A stretch of DNA of 64,000 nt from Gaiella sp038230035 (GTDB taxonomy: Bacteria; Actinomycetota; Thermoleophilia; Gaiellales; Gaiellaceae), in contig JBBRNX010000015.1 of assembly GCA_038230035.1 (NCBI GenBank), positions 1 to 64,000 of the forward strand, given 5' to 3'. Positions 33,488-42,073 of the stretch are shown here, one piece after another (position 1 is the stretch's first letter; each line of letters opens with the position of its first letter). A model generated the notes under the pieces. That model searched no databases. It was not told the origin of the DNA and was given only the letters and a program-made list of their open reading frames with translations. The translations under genes were made by a program, and so were the position numbers.

Positions 33488-33581
33488 GGGACAGGCGAAA
33501 CGGGGTACGCGCGGCCAGTATCCAAGCCGGCTGCGCAAAGTTGTCGCTGTTCCGTGCGGTTTTCGACCGCTCGCCTGTCCC
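33488..33581. repeat. Widely spaced 10-bp inverted repeat in a gene-free gap
   Basis: GGGACAGGCG at 33488-33497 and CGCCTGTCCC at 33572-33581 are exact inverted copies, with a smaller hairpin GCGGT-TTTCG-ACCGC just inside the right arm. They lie in the 278-bp gap 33365-33642, where I see no gene. This could be a structured transcript or the ends of a lost insertion. Confidence 0.35.
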
Positions 33582-33642
33582 TTGCCTTTCCCTCGCCCGT
33601 TACGCGACAAGCGAGGCGGAGAGGCTGCCGACCGGCCGAGTC

Positions 33643-34257
33643 CTAACCGAGGGCTGCCTCTACCGCGGAGCAGGTCGTCACCGTCGAAACGTTCTGCAGC
33701 GCGTAGTTGATCGACGCGTTTTGCCAGTCGGTGTTCATCGTCGAGCAGCCATCCTCGGGCACGACCATCGCGTAGCCCATGTCGGCTCCCGTGCGGGACG
33801 TGTGCTCGATCGACATGTTCGTCCAGGCGCCCGTGATGATGATCGTGTCGCGGCCCAGCCCTTCGAGCAGGTTCTGAAGGCGCGTGCCTTGCCAGGCGCT
33901 CATGCGCATCTTCTCCACGATGAAGTCGCCTTCGTGGGGCTCGAGCCCGTCGGCCGGCGCCGCTCCCCATGAGCCGCGAACCAGCGCATTCGTGTCCTTG
34001 ACCCCGTTAAAAAGTGGTGCGTTGAGCTTCAGGCCCGGCGCGCCAGGCTCCACGATGTACCAGACGTGGAACACCGGGATGCCTCTCGCGCGGCATGCGC
34101 TTGCAAGCTCCGCGACGTTGGCGACGACGTTCTGGTCCTTCGCATGCTGCGGTGACCCCGACTCGGCGAACGCTCCGCCTTCGATGATCACGTCGTTCTG
34201 CATGTCCTGGATGATCAGCGCGCAGCGCGACGCGTCCAGCTTCAACTCGTCGGACAT
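33643..34257 (-). CDS. Isochorismatase-like hydrolase with Cys replaced by Ser
   Basis: A 204-residue protein of the cysteine-hydrolase fold. Asp18 in CALIIQDMQNDV and Lys116 in VEKMRMSAW match two of the catalytic triad. The loop that should read like GVATNVC instead reads ITGAWTNMSIEHTSR, putting Ser149 where the catalytic Cys belongs. The fold is retained, so it is either an inactive or binding protein or a variant using Ser. Families include isochorismatases, N-carbamoylsarcosine and maleamate amidases. It is encoded 12 bases downstream of the SMP-30-type gene, probably in one transcript. Confidence 0.85.
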   Translation of the reverse strand: MSDELKLDASRCALIIQDMQNDVIIEGGAFAESGSPQHAKDQNVVANVAELASACRARGIPVFHVWYIVEPGAPGLKLNAPLFNGVKDTNALVRGSWGAAPADGLEPHEGDFIVEKMRMSAWQGTRLQNLLEGLGRDTIIITGAWTNMSIEHTSRTGADMGYAMVVPEDGCSTMNTDWQNASINYALQNVSTVTTCSAVEAALG

Positions 34258-34269
34258 TCGAGTCTCCTC

Positions 34270-35199
34270 CTAACGCATGTACGGCTCGCGGCGCGGGCCG
34301 ACCTTGGTGCGGATCGAATAGAGCGATGACGTTGACGGGATGTACAGAGTGCGCCAGTCCGCGTCGCCCCAGGTCATGTTGCCGACGTTCTCCGGAACCT
34401 CGATCGTGCCGAGATGCTCACCGGCTGCCGAGATCACCCAGACGCCCCGCGGGCCGGTGACCCAGATGTTGCCGCGCTCGTCGCACTTCATCCCGTCCGG
34501 GATGCCCTCCTCGATGATGCCGCTGCCGACGCCCTCGAAGAACATCCGGCCGTTTGCGAGTGAGCCGTCGGCTTCGACGTCCCACACCTTGATGTGCGCG
34601 CGCGGTGTGTCGTTGATGTAGAGCAGCGACTCGTCGGGTGAGAAGCAGAGCCCGTTCGGCATGTCGAACTCGTTCTCGTGCACCCCGAGCGCCAGCTCAT
34701 CCTGCCCTCCGCCCGGTGGGATGCGGAAGACCCCCTGCCACCCGAGCTCCCGTTCCCGCTCGATGCCGAAGCCGGGGAAGCGGCCGTACCACGGGTCGGA
34801 GAAGTAGATCGTCCCGTCGGAACGGACGCAGACGTCGTTCGGACTGTTCAAGTACTTGCCCTGCCAGTGGTAGGCGAGCGTCTCGCGCACCCCGTCGGGC
34901 CGTTCGCGCACTAGCGAACTCGTCACGTGTTCACACACGAGGAGATTGAGATCCGCGTCGTAGGTCAGGCCATTGCACTTGAACGACGGGCGAAGCACTT
35001 CTTCGACCGAGCCGTCCGCCGGTGTGTACTTGCGCCGGACGTCGCCGGGCATGTCGGAGAAGAGGAGGTAGTGCTCGGTCGGGTGCCAGATCGGGCCTTC
35101 GGTGAAGGTGAAGCCGGTGGCGAGCTTCTCGACCTCGGCGCCCTTTTCGACGAGCTTGTAGATGGCGTCGGACTTCGCGTCGATCCCTGCCACGTTCAT
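34270..35199 (-). CDS. SMP-30/gluconolactonase-family protein
   Basis: 309 residues from ATG 35199, which has a good GAAAGGGGG leader. It is a six-bladed propeller with the expected metal residues: Glu in FTFTEGPIWHPTEHYLLFSD, Asn in YLNSPNDVCVRSDGTIYFSD and Asp in FDMPNGLCFSPDESLLYIND. The family hydrolyses sugar lactones or related esters with a divalent metal. It fits a sugar-acid pathway together with the FAH-family dehydratase-like gene at 51022, though they are far apart. Confidence 0.88.
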   Translation of the reverse strand: MNVAGIDAKSDAIYKLVEKGAEVEKLATGFTFTEGPIWHPTEHYLLFSDMPGDVRRKYTPADGSVEEVLRPSFKCNGLTYDADLNLLVCEHVTSSLVRERPDGVRETLAYHWQGKYLNSPNDVCVRSDGTIYFSDPWYGRFPGFGIERERELGWQGVFRIPPGGGQDELALGVHENEFDMPNGLCFSPDESLLYINDTPRAHIKVWDVEADGSLANGRMFFEGVGSGIIEEGIPDGMKCDERGNIWVTGPRGVWVISAAGEHLGTIEVPENVGNMTWGDADWRTLYIPSTSSLYSIRTKVGPRREPYMR

Positions 35200-35299
35200 C
35201 CCCCTTTCGCCCTGGAACAGTGCGTGAGCCGGTGTCGTCGCGACGCTACCACGGTTCGCAGGGCAGTTCACGTGGGGAGCGATAGGCTGAGTCACCAGG

Positions 35300-35469
35300 A
35301 TGGATGGGGAGATCAGGATGCTCGTCGGCGCTCGCGACTTTGCCGCGGCGACGACCTTCCACGGTGAGTTCTCGGCTTCCCGGTACGGGAGCACTGGGAG
35401 ACGCCCGACGGTCGAGGCACGCTCTTCCGCTGCTCCCGCGGAGGCGTGATCGAGGTGGCGTCGGAATGA
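35300..35469 (+). pseudogene. VOC-family gene remnant, frameshifted and truncated
   Basis: The first half of a vicinal-oxygen-chelate protein is readable in two frames: MLVGARDFAAATTFHG from 35318, then, after one lost base at 35366-35367, VLGFPVREHWETPDGRGTLF running into CSRGGVIEVASE and a TGA that overlaps the ATG of the ABC ATPase gene. The second beta-alpha-beta-beta-beta module is absent. The remnant probably once belonged to the same operon as the transporter. A single sequencing error could account for the frameshift but not for the truncation. Confidence 0.6.
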
Positions 35470-36209
35470 CTCTTGCTGCCGACTTGATCTCGTTCGGCGA
35501 GTTGGGGAAGGTCTTCCCGGACGGGACGGAGGCGGTGCGCGACGTGTCATTCGCCTTGCGGGCCGGCGAGTTCATCGCGATCGTCGGCCCGTCCGGCTGC
35601 GGCAAGTCGACGCTCCTGCGGCTGGCGTCGGGCCTCGAGCGGGCGACGTCGGGTGAGGTGACGCGCGAGGTCGAGAACATCGGCACCGTCTTCCAGGACG
35701 CGACGCTCTTGCCGTGGCGGTCGGTGCGCGGGAACGTCGAGCTGCTCGCCGAGCTCGAGGGCCGGCCTCGTGAGGAGCGGAGGCGACTGGCCGCGGACGC
35801 GATCCGTCTCGTCGGGCTCGACGGCTTCGAGGGCCACTATCCGAAGGCGCTCTCTGGCGGCATGCGGATGCGCACGTCAGTGGCGCGGGCGCTGACGATG
35901 AAGCCGCCTCTGTTCCTGCTCGACGAGCCGTTCGGCTCGCTCGACGAGATCACGCGCGAGGCGCTGAACGAGGCGCTGATGCGCTTGTTCGTCTCGGAGC
36001 GGTTCGCGGCGATCTTCGTCACGCACTCGATCGCCGAGGCCGTGTACCTGTCGTCGCGCGTGCTCGTCATGAGTCCGCGACCAGGCCGGATCGTCGCCGA
36101 GATCGGGATCCCGTTTGCCTATCCGCGCGGGCCAGAGCTGCGCTTCGACGCGGAGTTCGCGCGGGTCTCGAGCCAGATCTCGCATGCCCTGCGGGAGGGC
36201 TACGCATGA
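35466..36209 (+). CDS. NitT/TauT-type ABC transporter ATPase
   Basis: 247 residues from ATG 35466. Walker A is GPSGCGKST, the Q-loop VFQDATLLPW, the signature appears as LSGGMRMRTSVARAL, Walker B LFLLDEPFGSLD, H-loop VTHSIAEA. The DATLLPW motif is typical of nitrate/taurine/sulfonate and pyrimidine-precursor importers. It overlaps the permease start (ATGA). Confidence 0.92.
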   Translation: MTLAADLISFGELGKVFPDGTEAVRDVSFALRAGEFIAIVGPSGCGKSTLLRLASGLERATSGEVTREVENIGTVFQDATLLPWRSVRGNVELLAELEGRPREERRRLAADAIRLVGLDGFEGHYPKALSGGMRMRTSVARALTMKPPLFLLDEPFGSLDEITREALNEALMRLFVSERFAAIFVTHSIAEAVYLSSRVLVMSPRPGRIVAEIGIPFAYPRGPELRFDAEFARVSSQISHALREGYA

Positions 36210-37000
36210 GCGAACGAAGCCGCAACCTGGCCAAGGTCGTCCTACCCCCGCTCGTCGCCTTCGCCTGCTTCGTCGGCGTCGCCTATCTCGTCTCGTACGT
36301 CGTCCTCAGTCCGGGGCGCCGCTATCTCCTGCCGCCGCCTCACGACGTTGTCGCACACAGCTTCTTCCGCGGCAGGAATCTCCACGAGCAACTGGGCGCG
36401 ACCTGGGATACGGCCAAAGTCTCGATCGCCGGTCTTGTGATCGCGTTCCTGATCGGCGCGACGATCGCGATCGTGATGAGCCAGGCAAAGTGGATCGAGC
36501 GGGCGCTGTACCCCTACGCGGTGATCGTCCAGGTGACGCCGATCCTGGCCATCGTGCCGCTGATCGCGCTCTGGTTCGGCTACGACTTCACCGCCCGCGT
36601 CGTCGTCTGCGTCCTGATCTCGATCTTCCCGATTGTCACGAACACGCTGTTCGGGCTGTTGCGGGTCGATCCCAATCTCCACGACCTGTTCACGTTGCAT
36701 CGCGCGAGCCGTTACGAGCGGCTGGTCAAGCTGCAGCTGCCGCACGCGATCCCGGACATCTTCGTGGGGCTGAGGATTGCCGCGGGCCTGTCGGTGATCG
36801 GCGCGATCGTCGGTGAGTTCTTCTTCCGCCAAGGCACGCCGGGTCTCGGCCGACTGCTCGACAACTACCGCGCGTATCTGGAGACGGATCTGCTGCTGGG
36901 GGCGCTGTTCTGGGCCTGTGTCCTCGGCATCGCGTCGTTCGCAGTGGTCGGGTTCTTCGGCCGCAAGCTCACCAAGAACTGGTACGAAGAGGGACGATGA
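36206..37000 (+). CDS. NitT/TauT-type ABC transporter permease
   Basis: 264 residues, about six membrane segments. The BPD_transp_1 EAA loop is seen in DLFTLHRASRYERLVKLQLPHAIPDIFVGLRI and IGEFF-like IVGEFFFRQGTPGLG. The end overlaps the binding-protein gene start by 4 bases. With its ATPase and binding protein it forms a complete importer. Confidence 0.9.
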   Translation: MSERSRNLAKVVLPPLVAFACFVGVAYLVSYVVLSPGRRYLLPPPHDVVAHSFFRGRNLHEQLGATWDTAKVSIAGLVIAFLIGATIAIVMSQAKWIERALYPYAVIVQVTPILAIVPLIALWFGYDFTARVVVCVLISIFPIVTNTLFGLLRVDPNLHDLFTLHRASRYERLVKLQLPHAIPDIFVGLRIAAGLSVIGAIVGEFFFRQGTPGLGRLLDNYRAYLETDLLLGALFWACVLGIASFAVVGFFGRKLTKNWYEEGR

Positions 37001-38139
37001 GCCTTCGTGCGCGCATTGCCTGGCCCGTGTTCGCCGCGGTTGCCTTTGCTGCGCTCGCCGCCGGGCTCGATCTGAGCCGCGCCGCGACGGCCGCGACGCC
37101 GCTCGCGAAGGCGTGCGGTTCCAAGGTCACGATCCAGACCGACTGGTTTCCGGAGCCAGAGCACGGCGCCGTCTACCAGTTGGCCGGCGTCAACGGAACG
37201 CTCGACAAGAAGCGAGGCCGCTACACCGGCTCGGTGCGGGGCGTCCAGGTCGAGATCCGCGCCGGCGGGCCGTATACCGGCAACCAGCAGCCGATCTCGC
37301 AGCTGTACCAGGACACGAGCATCACGATGGGGTACGTCACTACGGACGAAGCGGTCCAGCTGTCGAAGAAGCTGCCGACCATCGCGATCGTGGCCCCGCT
37401 CGAGTTCAGCCCGCAGATCCTGATGTGGAACCCGCAGAGGCTGACCATCCGCCGTTTCTCGGACATCCGGGCTAAGTACTCGAAGACACCGGTGGTCGTG
37501 TTCGCGGGCGGGGTATGGGTCGACTACCTGATCGGTCGCGGCTGGGTGAGCAAGAGTCAGGTCGACACGTCGTTCGACGGCGCACCGGCGCGCTTCGTCG
37601 CAACGGACGGTGCAATCCTCCAGCAGGGTTTCGTCACCAGCGAGCCGTACCAGTACCGGCACGACATCAAGCAGTACGGCAAGCGCGTCGCGTACCTGCT
37701 GGTCAAGAACTCGGGCTATGTGCCGTACCCGGAGGCGCTCGCGGTCACGCCGGCTGTCTTGAAAGCGAAAGCCGCGTGCTTCAAGCTGCTCGTCCCTCTG
37801 ATCCAGAGGGCGCAGGTCGACTACCTACAGAATCCGCGGCCGGTGAACGCGAAGCTCGAGCAGATCGTCACCGCTCTCAAGAGCTTCTGGCAGCTCAGCC
37901 CCGGCGGCGACGCGTACAACGTTGCCGCACAGAAGAAGTTCGGCATCGCCCAGAACGGCCCGAACTGCACGCTGGGCGACTTCAGCCTGAAGCGCGTGCG
38001 GACCGTGATCGAACAGACAGTGCCGATCTTCAAGAAGAACGGCCTCGACACCTACGCGTCAGACCTGAAGCCCGCCCAGATCGCGACGAATCGCTTTATC
38101 GACCGGTCGATCCACCTGAAGACCCGCACCTGCCCGTAG
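36997..38139 (+). CDS. NitT/TauT-type substrate-binding protein (NMT1/THI5-like)
   Basis: A 380-residue secreted protein. The signal sequence is MSLRARIAWPVFAAVAFAAL, then IQTDWFPEPEHGAVYQLAGV, the characteristic opening of NMT1/THI5-like binding proteins. GGPYTGNQQPISQLYQD, VFAGGVWVDYLIGRGW and TSEPYQYRHDIKQYGKRVAY follow. These bind pyrimidines, thiamine precursors, sulfonates or aromatic acids; the ligand cannot be named. It is followed by a short terminator-like hairpin. Confidence 0.88.
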   Translation: MSLRARIAWPVFAAVAFAALAAGLDLSRAATAATPLAKACGSKVTIQTDWFPEPEHGAVYQLAGVNGTLDKKRGRYTGSVRGVQVEIRAGGPYTGNQQPISQLYQDTSITMGYVTTDEAVQLSKKLPTIAIVAPLEFSPQILMWNPQRLTIRRFSDIRAKYSKTPVVVFAGGVWVDYLIGRGWVSKSQVDTSFDGAPARFVATDGAILQQGFVTSEPYQYRHDIKQYGKRVAYLLVKNSGYVPYPEALAVTPAVLKAKAACFKLLVPLIQRAQVDYLQNPRPVNAKLEQIVTALKSFWQLSPGGDAYNVAAQKKFGIAQNGPNCTLGDFSLKRVRTVIEQTVPIFKKNGLDTYASDLKPAQIATNRFIDRSIHLKTRTCP

Positions 38140-38150
38140 CAGGCCGAATC

Positions 38151-38173
38151 AAGCCGGGTTGGCCTCGGCTTTT
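38151..38173 (+). terminator. Terminator-like hairpin after the ABC operon
   Basis: A 6-bp stem AAGCCG/CGGCTT with a 9-base loop followed by TTTT, 12 bases after the binding-protein stop. It is short but in the right place between convergent operons. The remaining gap to 38309 holds no gene that I can see. Confidence 0.55.
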
Positions 38174-38309
38174 CCCACACGGTGATCAGCGTCCGACTGT
38201 CGCTCGTGACGCGCGGTTCGCCGCCCGGCGAAGAACTCTACGGTCGACCTGACGAGCTCTGTCACTTGGCGTCGTCGAGGGCGTTACGAATTCAACCCGA
38301 GGCAACGCG

Positions 38310-39059
38310 TCACTCGACCTCGGCGTGGATCCGCTGCTTCGCCTCCCGGAGCGGGCCGCCGCTGCGCTGGGCGCGGACGGCAAGGATCTCGGACAGGATC
38401 GAGAGCGCGGTCTCCTGCTGCGTGTCGGCGCCGAGGTCGAGGCCGCACGGGCCGCTGATCCGCTCCAGTTGCTCCTCGGCGACACCCGCCTCCAGGAGTC
38501 GCCCGCGCCGCCGCTCCTGGTTGCGCCGCGAGCCGAGTGCGCCGATGTAGAACGCCTCCGTCGCGAGCGCGCCGATCAGCGCGGGCTCGTCGAACTTGTC
38601 GTCGTGGGTCAGTACCACGATCGCCGTCTGGTGGTCGGGTTCGATCTCGTCGAGCGCCTCCTGCGGCCACTTCGCGATGAGCGTGTCGGCCGACGGGATC
38701 CGCTCTGGCGTCAGAAAAGCAGCGCGCGCGTCGGCCACTATCGCCGTCCAGCCGAGCAACTTGACACCTTTGCAGAGTGCTTCGGCCGTGTCGACGGCGC
38801 CGTAGACGAAGACCCGCGGCGGCGGGCCGTACCACTCCGCAAACACGCGTGCCCCATCGACGTCGAGCAGCCGGTTCCGGCCCCGTCTGACGAGCTCCGG
38901 GAATTGGTCGGTGGCCGAGACAGGGACTCCAGCGCCGAGCTGCTCGCCCGACTCGAGCACGAGTAGCTTCGAGCCCACACCAGCGCCTTCGACGACCGTG
39001 AAGAGAACGCCGCGCTCCTGTGAGGCGCGCAGTTTCGCGAGACGCGAGACGAGACTCAC
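38310..39059 (-). CDS. XdhC-family maturation factor, Rossmann half
   Basis: 249 residues from GTG 39059 (VSLVSRLAKLRASQERGVLF). It contains the XdhC C-terminal Rossmann-like domain: RVFVYGAVDTAEALCKGVKL, AIVVLTHDDKFDEPAL, FYIGALGSRRNQERR and RISGPCGLDLGADTQQETAL. XdhC proteins bind and sulfurate the molybdenum cofactor before insertion into xanthine-dehydrogenase-type enzymes. Here the family's two domains are separate genes with a GTGA overlap. The client is presumably the hydroxylase at 42356-46117. Confidence 0.88.
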   Translation of the reverse strand: MSLVSRLAKLRASQERGVLFTVVEGAGVGSKLLVLESGEQLGAGVPVSATDQFPELVRRGRNRLLDVDGARVFAEWYGPPPRVFVYGAVDTAEALCKGVKLLGWTAIVADARAAFLTPERIPSADTLIAKWPQEALDEIEPDHQTAIVVLTHDDKFDEPALIGALATEAFYIGALGSRRNQERRRGRLLEAGVAEEQLERISGPCGLDLGADTQQETALSILSEILAVRAQRSGGPLREAKQRIHAEVE

Positions 39060-39367
39060 TCGACGGCCTCGACGAACACGTCGATCTCGCCGCCGCACGG
39101 CAGCCCGACCGACCACGCGAGATCGTCCGAGATCCCATAGGTGAGCAGCTTCGGCTCGCCGGTCGCGAGGACTTCCTTCGCGTTCTCGTACACGTCGCTC
39201 TCGACGCAGCCGCCCGAGACTGAGCCGCACATCTTCCCCGACTCCGACACGGCTAGGCTCGTCCCGACCGGACGTGGCGCGGAACGACGGGTTGCGATAA
39301 CCGTTGCGACGACCACCTTCTCGCCGGCCTCGCGCCAGCGCTCCACCTCGTGGACGATCTCCTTCAT
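39056..39367 (-). CDS. XdhC/CoxI-family maturation factor, N-terminal half
   Basis: 103 residues from ATG 39367. The XdhC_CoxI domain is complete: VVVATVIATRRSAPRPVGTS, KMCGSVSGGCVESDVYENAK and LPCGGEIDVFVE, with the conserved Cys in GSVSGGCVE and in LPCGG. It partners with the Rossmann half encoded next. Overlaps at both ends (ATGA with the CoxE-like gene, GTGA with the second XdhC gene) indicate tight co-translation. Confidence 0.88.
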   Translation of the reverse strand: MKEIVHEVERWREAGEKVVVATVIATRRSAPRPVGTSLAVSESGKMCGSVSGGCVESDVYENAKEVLATGEPKLLTYGISDDLAWSVGLPCGGEIDVFVEAVE

Positions 39368-40497
39368 GCCGCATGCCTCCTTTCGATGCCGGCGAGCATC
39401 GCCGCCAGCTCTTCGAGACTCCTCAGATTGTGCCCGGGCAGGAACCGGTCGACGAACGGCAGCGCCGCGCGCATGCCGCCGGCGAGCGGCTGGTACTCGG
39501 GATTCCCTTTCAGCGGATTGACCCAAACGACTGCATACGCGGCCCGAGCGAGGCGGGCCATCTCACGGCCGACAAGCTCGGGATCCTGCCGCTCCCAGCC
39601 GTCCGAAACGACCACCACGATCGCTCCGCGGGATAGCGCCCGCCGCCCGTATAGGTCGTTGAACTCCTTCAGCGACGCACCGATCCGCGTGCCGCTGCCC
39701 CAGTCGGTCACCGCTTCCGTGCAGCGCTCCAATGCGGCGGACGGATCGCGCGTGCCGAGCTCGGGCGTCAGCCGAGAGAGCCGCGTCCCGAATGCAAACG
39801 CCTCGACGCCAGGCCCCGAGGCGACGGTCGCGTGCAGGAACAGGATCAGCGCCCGCGCGTACGCGTCCATCGAGCCCGAGACATCGCAGAGGACGACGAG
39901 CTTGCGCGGTACCTGTTTCCGGGCGCGCAGCGGACGGTCGACCGGATCGCCGCCGGTGCGCAGCGAATGGCGGATCAGCCGGCGGATGTCGAGCCGATCG
40001 CCGCGCGCACTCGGTGTCCGGCGACGCGACGCACGCCTTGGGCGCCGCTCCGCGAGTGCGGCCATCAGTCGCCGGACGCGGCGGAACTCGTCGGGGGTCA
40101 TGTCGGCGAAGTCCTTCTCCTTCAGCAATTCGTCGCCGGATGCGCCGAGCTCCTGTGGATCGCCATCAGTGTCCTCCTCGGCGTCGGAGTCAGCGCGGTC
40201 GATCAGGACCTCCGCCGCGCGATGTACCGCTTGTTGGTCGTTCGCCTCGCGCGCGGGCGGCAGAACCGGGGCGCGGAGGAACCACGCCATGAACGCGCGA
40301 TCGAACAGTGCGAGCTCGTCCTGGCGCGACACGAGCGTCTGACGGAGCGAGAAGTAGACGTCGTCCTGCCGGGAGAGGTCGACGCTGTCCAGGGCACGCA
40401 GCGCGTCGGTCAACCGTCCCGGACCGACTTCGATCCCGACCTCGCGCAGCACGCGGCCGAAGGTGACGACGTGCCGGAGCAGCGCGTCACCGGCCAT
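39364..40497 (-). CDS. CoxE-like VWA-domain protein
   Basis: 377 residues: an N-terminal helical region (GRVLREVGIEVGPGRLTDAL), an acidic linker (ADSDAEEDTDGD), and a C-terminal von Willebrand A domain with MIDAS DVSGSMDAYAR and VSDGWERQDP. CoxE proteins work with MoxR-type CoxD ATPases in maturing the Cu/Mo or Mo active site of CODH-family enzymes. It lies 15 bases after the MoxR gene and overlaps the XdhC N-half gene. Confidence 0.9.
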   Translation of the reverse strand: MAGDALLRHVVTFGRVLREVGIEVGPGRLTDALRALDSVDLSRQDDVYFSLRQTLVSRQDELALFDRAFMAWFLRAPVLPPAREANDQQAVHRAAEVLIDRADSDAEEDTDGDPQELGASGDELLKEKDFADMTPDEFRRVRRLMAALAERRPRRASRRRTPSARGDRLDIRRLIRHSLRTGGDPVDRPLRARKQVPRKLVVLCDVSGSMDAYARALILFLHATVASGPGVEAFAFGTRLSRLTPELGTRDPSAALERCTEAVTDWGSGTRIGASLKEFNDLYGRRALSRGAIVVVVSDGWERQDPELVGREMARLARAAYAVVWVNPLKGNPEYQPLAGGMRAALPFVDRFLPGHNLRSLEELAAMLAGIERRHAA

Positions 40498-40512
40498 CGG
40501 TTAGCCGATTCA

Positions 40513-41400
40513 TCACGAACGGAGCGCCGCTGCGCGTGCCTTGTCGACCAGACCGGCGAGGGTCTCGTCGCGGACGGCTTCGATGTCCTCGCGGTACTTC
40601 AGCACCGAGCCGAGCGTTTGCTGGACGACCTCCGCGTCGATCTCCTGCCGGCCGAGCGCGTGCAGCGCCATCGTCCAGTCGATCGTCTCCGCAACACCTG
40701 GCGGCTTGGCAAGATCGAGTCCGCGCAGTTCGCGGACAAATGCGGCGGCTTCGATCGCCAGCCGGTCGGCGGCATCGGGCACGCGCACCTTGACGATCTC
40801 GATCTCGCGCTCGATCGACGGGTGACCGATCCAGTGGAACAGGGCCCGCCGTTTCAACGCGTCGTGCAGCTCGCGCGTGCGGTTCGAGGTGAGGATCACC
40901 GCCGGCCGTCGCCGCGCTTTGATCGTCCCGATCTCGGGAATCGTGATCTGAAAGTCGGAGAGCACCTCGAGGAGGAACGCCTCGAACTCCTCGTCGGCCC
41001 GGTCGATCTCGTCGATCAGCAGGACGACCGGCTCCTCGGTGTCGATGGCTTCGAGCAGCGGCCGCCGGATGAGATATGCAGGCCCGAAGAGCTCGTCCTC
41101 GGACACCGTGCCCTCCTGGGCAGCGCGAATGTGCAGCAGCTGGCGGGGGTAGTTCCACTCGTAGACGGCGTGGGCGACGTCGAGGCCCTCGTAGCACTGG
41201 AGACGGATCAGCCGGGCGCCCATCGCGGTCGCGAGGGACTTCGCGGCCTCTGTCTTCCCGACGCCGGCCTCGCCTTCGAGCAACAGCGGCTTCTCGAGCG
41301 CAAGCGCTAGGAACAGCGCCGTCGAGAGCCCGCGGTCGGGCAGGTAGTCGACCGCACGGAGCGCTGCGTCGAGGTCGTCGATCGTCCGGAATGCGCTCAT
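40513..41400 (-). CDS. CoxD-like MoxR AAA+ ATPase
   Basis: 295 residues. Walker A is GEAGVGKTEAAKSLA, Walker B VVLLIDEIDRADEEFEAFLL, sensor 1 VILTSNRTRELHDALKRR. The MoxR/CoxD group acts as a chaperone-like ATPase with a VWA partner, here the CoxE-like protein encoded next. The ATG overlaps the TetR stop (ATGA). No molybdenum-sulfur transfer residues are expected in this protein. Confidence 0.92.
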   Translation of the reverse strand: MSAFRTIDDLDAALRAVDYLPDRGLSTALFLALALEKPLLLEGEAGVGKTEAAKSLATAMGARLIRLQCYEGLDVAHAVYEWNYPRQLLHIRAAQEGTVSEDELFGPAYLIRRPLLEAIDTEEPVVLLIDEIDRADEEFEAFLLEVLSDFQITIPEIGTIKARRRPAVILTSNRTRELHDALKRRALFHWIGHPSIEREIEIVKVRVPDAADRLAIEAAAFVRELRGLDLAKPPGVAETIDWTMALHALGRQEIDAEVVQQTLGSVLKYREDIEAVRDETLAGLVDKARAAALRS

Positions 41401-42023
41401 GGAGTCAGGGTAGTCGACGTGTGTGCGGCGCTGTCGGCAGCGACCCCGCGTGCCAGCAGAGCTAGCAACTCCGAGCGTGCGCGCGTCGGAGACCAGCCGT
41501 GCGCGATGCGCAGATGGCGGTATGTGCGGTCCGCTGCATTGACCAGCAATGTTGCCGTCTCGACGACGGGGAGGGTTCGGATCGACCCGTCGCGGATTCC
41601 CTCGCCGAGCAGGCGCTCGAGCGCGTCGACGTAGCCGGGCCGGGAACGGACGCGCCGCTCGCGTTCGTGGAACAGCCGTGTGTCGGCTTCGTCGTCGAGG
41701 CCGCGCAGGAACGGCAGATGGCGTTCGGTCACGTCGCAGACGGCGCGAAGGGCGCGCTGAAGCCGCTCGAGCGCATTGCCCTTACCAGCGAGCGCGGGCT
41801 CGAGTGTCTCGCGGAAGTCCCGCTCGTAGTCACGTGCGAGTAGCGCGAAGATCTCGTCCCGGCCGAACCCACGGCGGTGCAACGTCATGCGCGAGAGGCC
41901 GGAAGCTTCGGCGATGCGCTCCAGGGTTGCGCCCTGCCAGCCGTGCCGGGCGATCGCGCGTTGCGCTCCCAGCGCGACGCGGGTCGTAACCTCGTCACCT
42001 GTCACTGGGTTGGGCGTTGCCAT
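41397..42023 (-). CDS. TetR-family regulator heading the maturation operon
   Basis: 208 residues from ATG 42023; an upstream in-frame start at 42056 would run through the operator and is less likely. The HTH is ATLERIAEASGLSRMTLHRR, with a helical ligand domain after it. It lies immediately next to a perfect inverted repeat at 42025-42044 and is translationally coupled to the MoxR gene, so it should autoregulate the leftward operon and could control the rightward tautomerase and hydroxylase genes. The ligand is unknown. Confidence 0.88.
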   Translation of the reverse strand: MATPNPVTGDEVTTRVALGAQRAIARHGWQGATLERIAEASGLSRMTLHRRGFGRDEIFALLARDYERDFRETLEPALAGKGNALERLQRALRAVCDVTERHLPFLRGLDDEADTRLFHERERRVRSRPGYVDALERLLGEGIRDGSIRTLPVVETATLLVNAADRTYRHLRIAHGWSPTRARSELLALLARGVAADSAAHTSTTLTP

Positions 42024-42024
42024 C

Positions 42025-42044
42025 GTGTTACGTCTATGTAACAC
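42025..42044. promoter_or_regulatory. TetR-type operator GTGTTAC-N6-GTAACAC
   Basis: A perfect 7-bp inverted repeat with a 6-bp spacer, starting one base before the TetR start codon and lying 30-49 bp upstream of the divergent tautomerase GTG. Size and symmetry are those of TetR-family operators. The regulator assignment is inference from adjacency. Confidence 0.7.
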
Positions 42045-42073
42045 TCGCGCCGTCATCGAGTAAAGGAGCTGAC

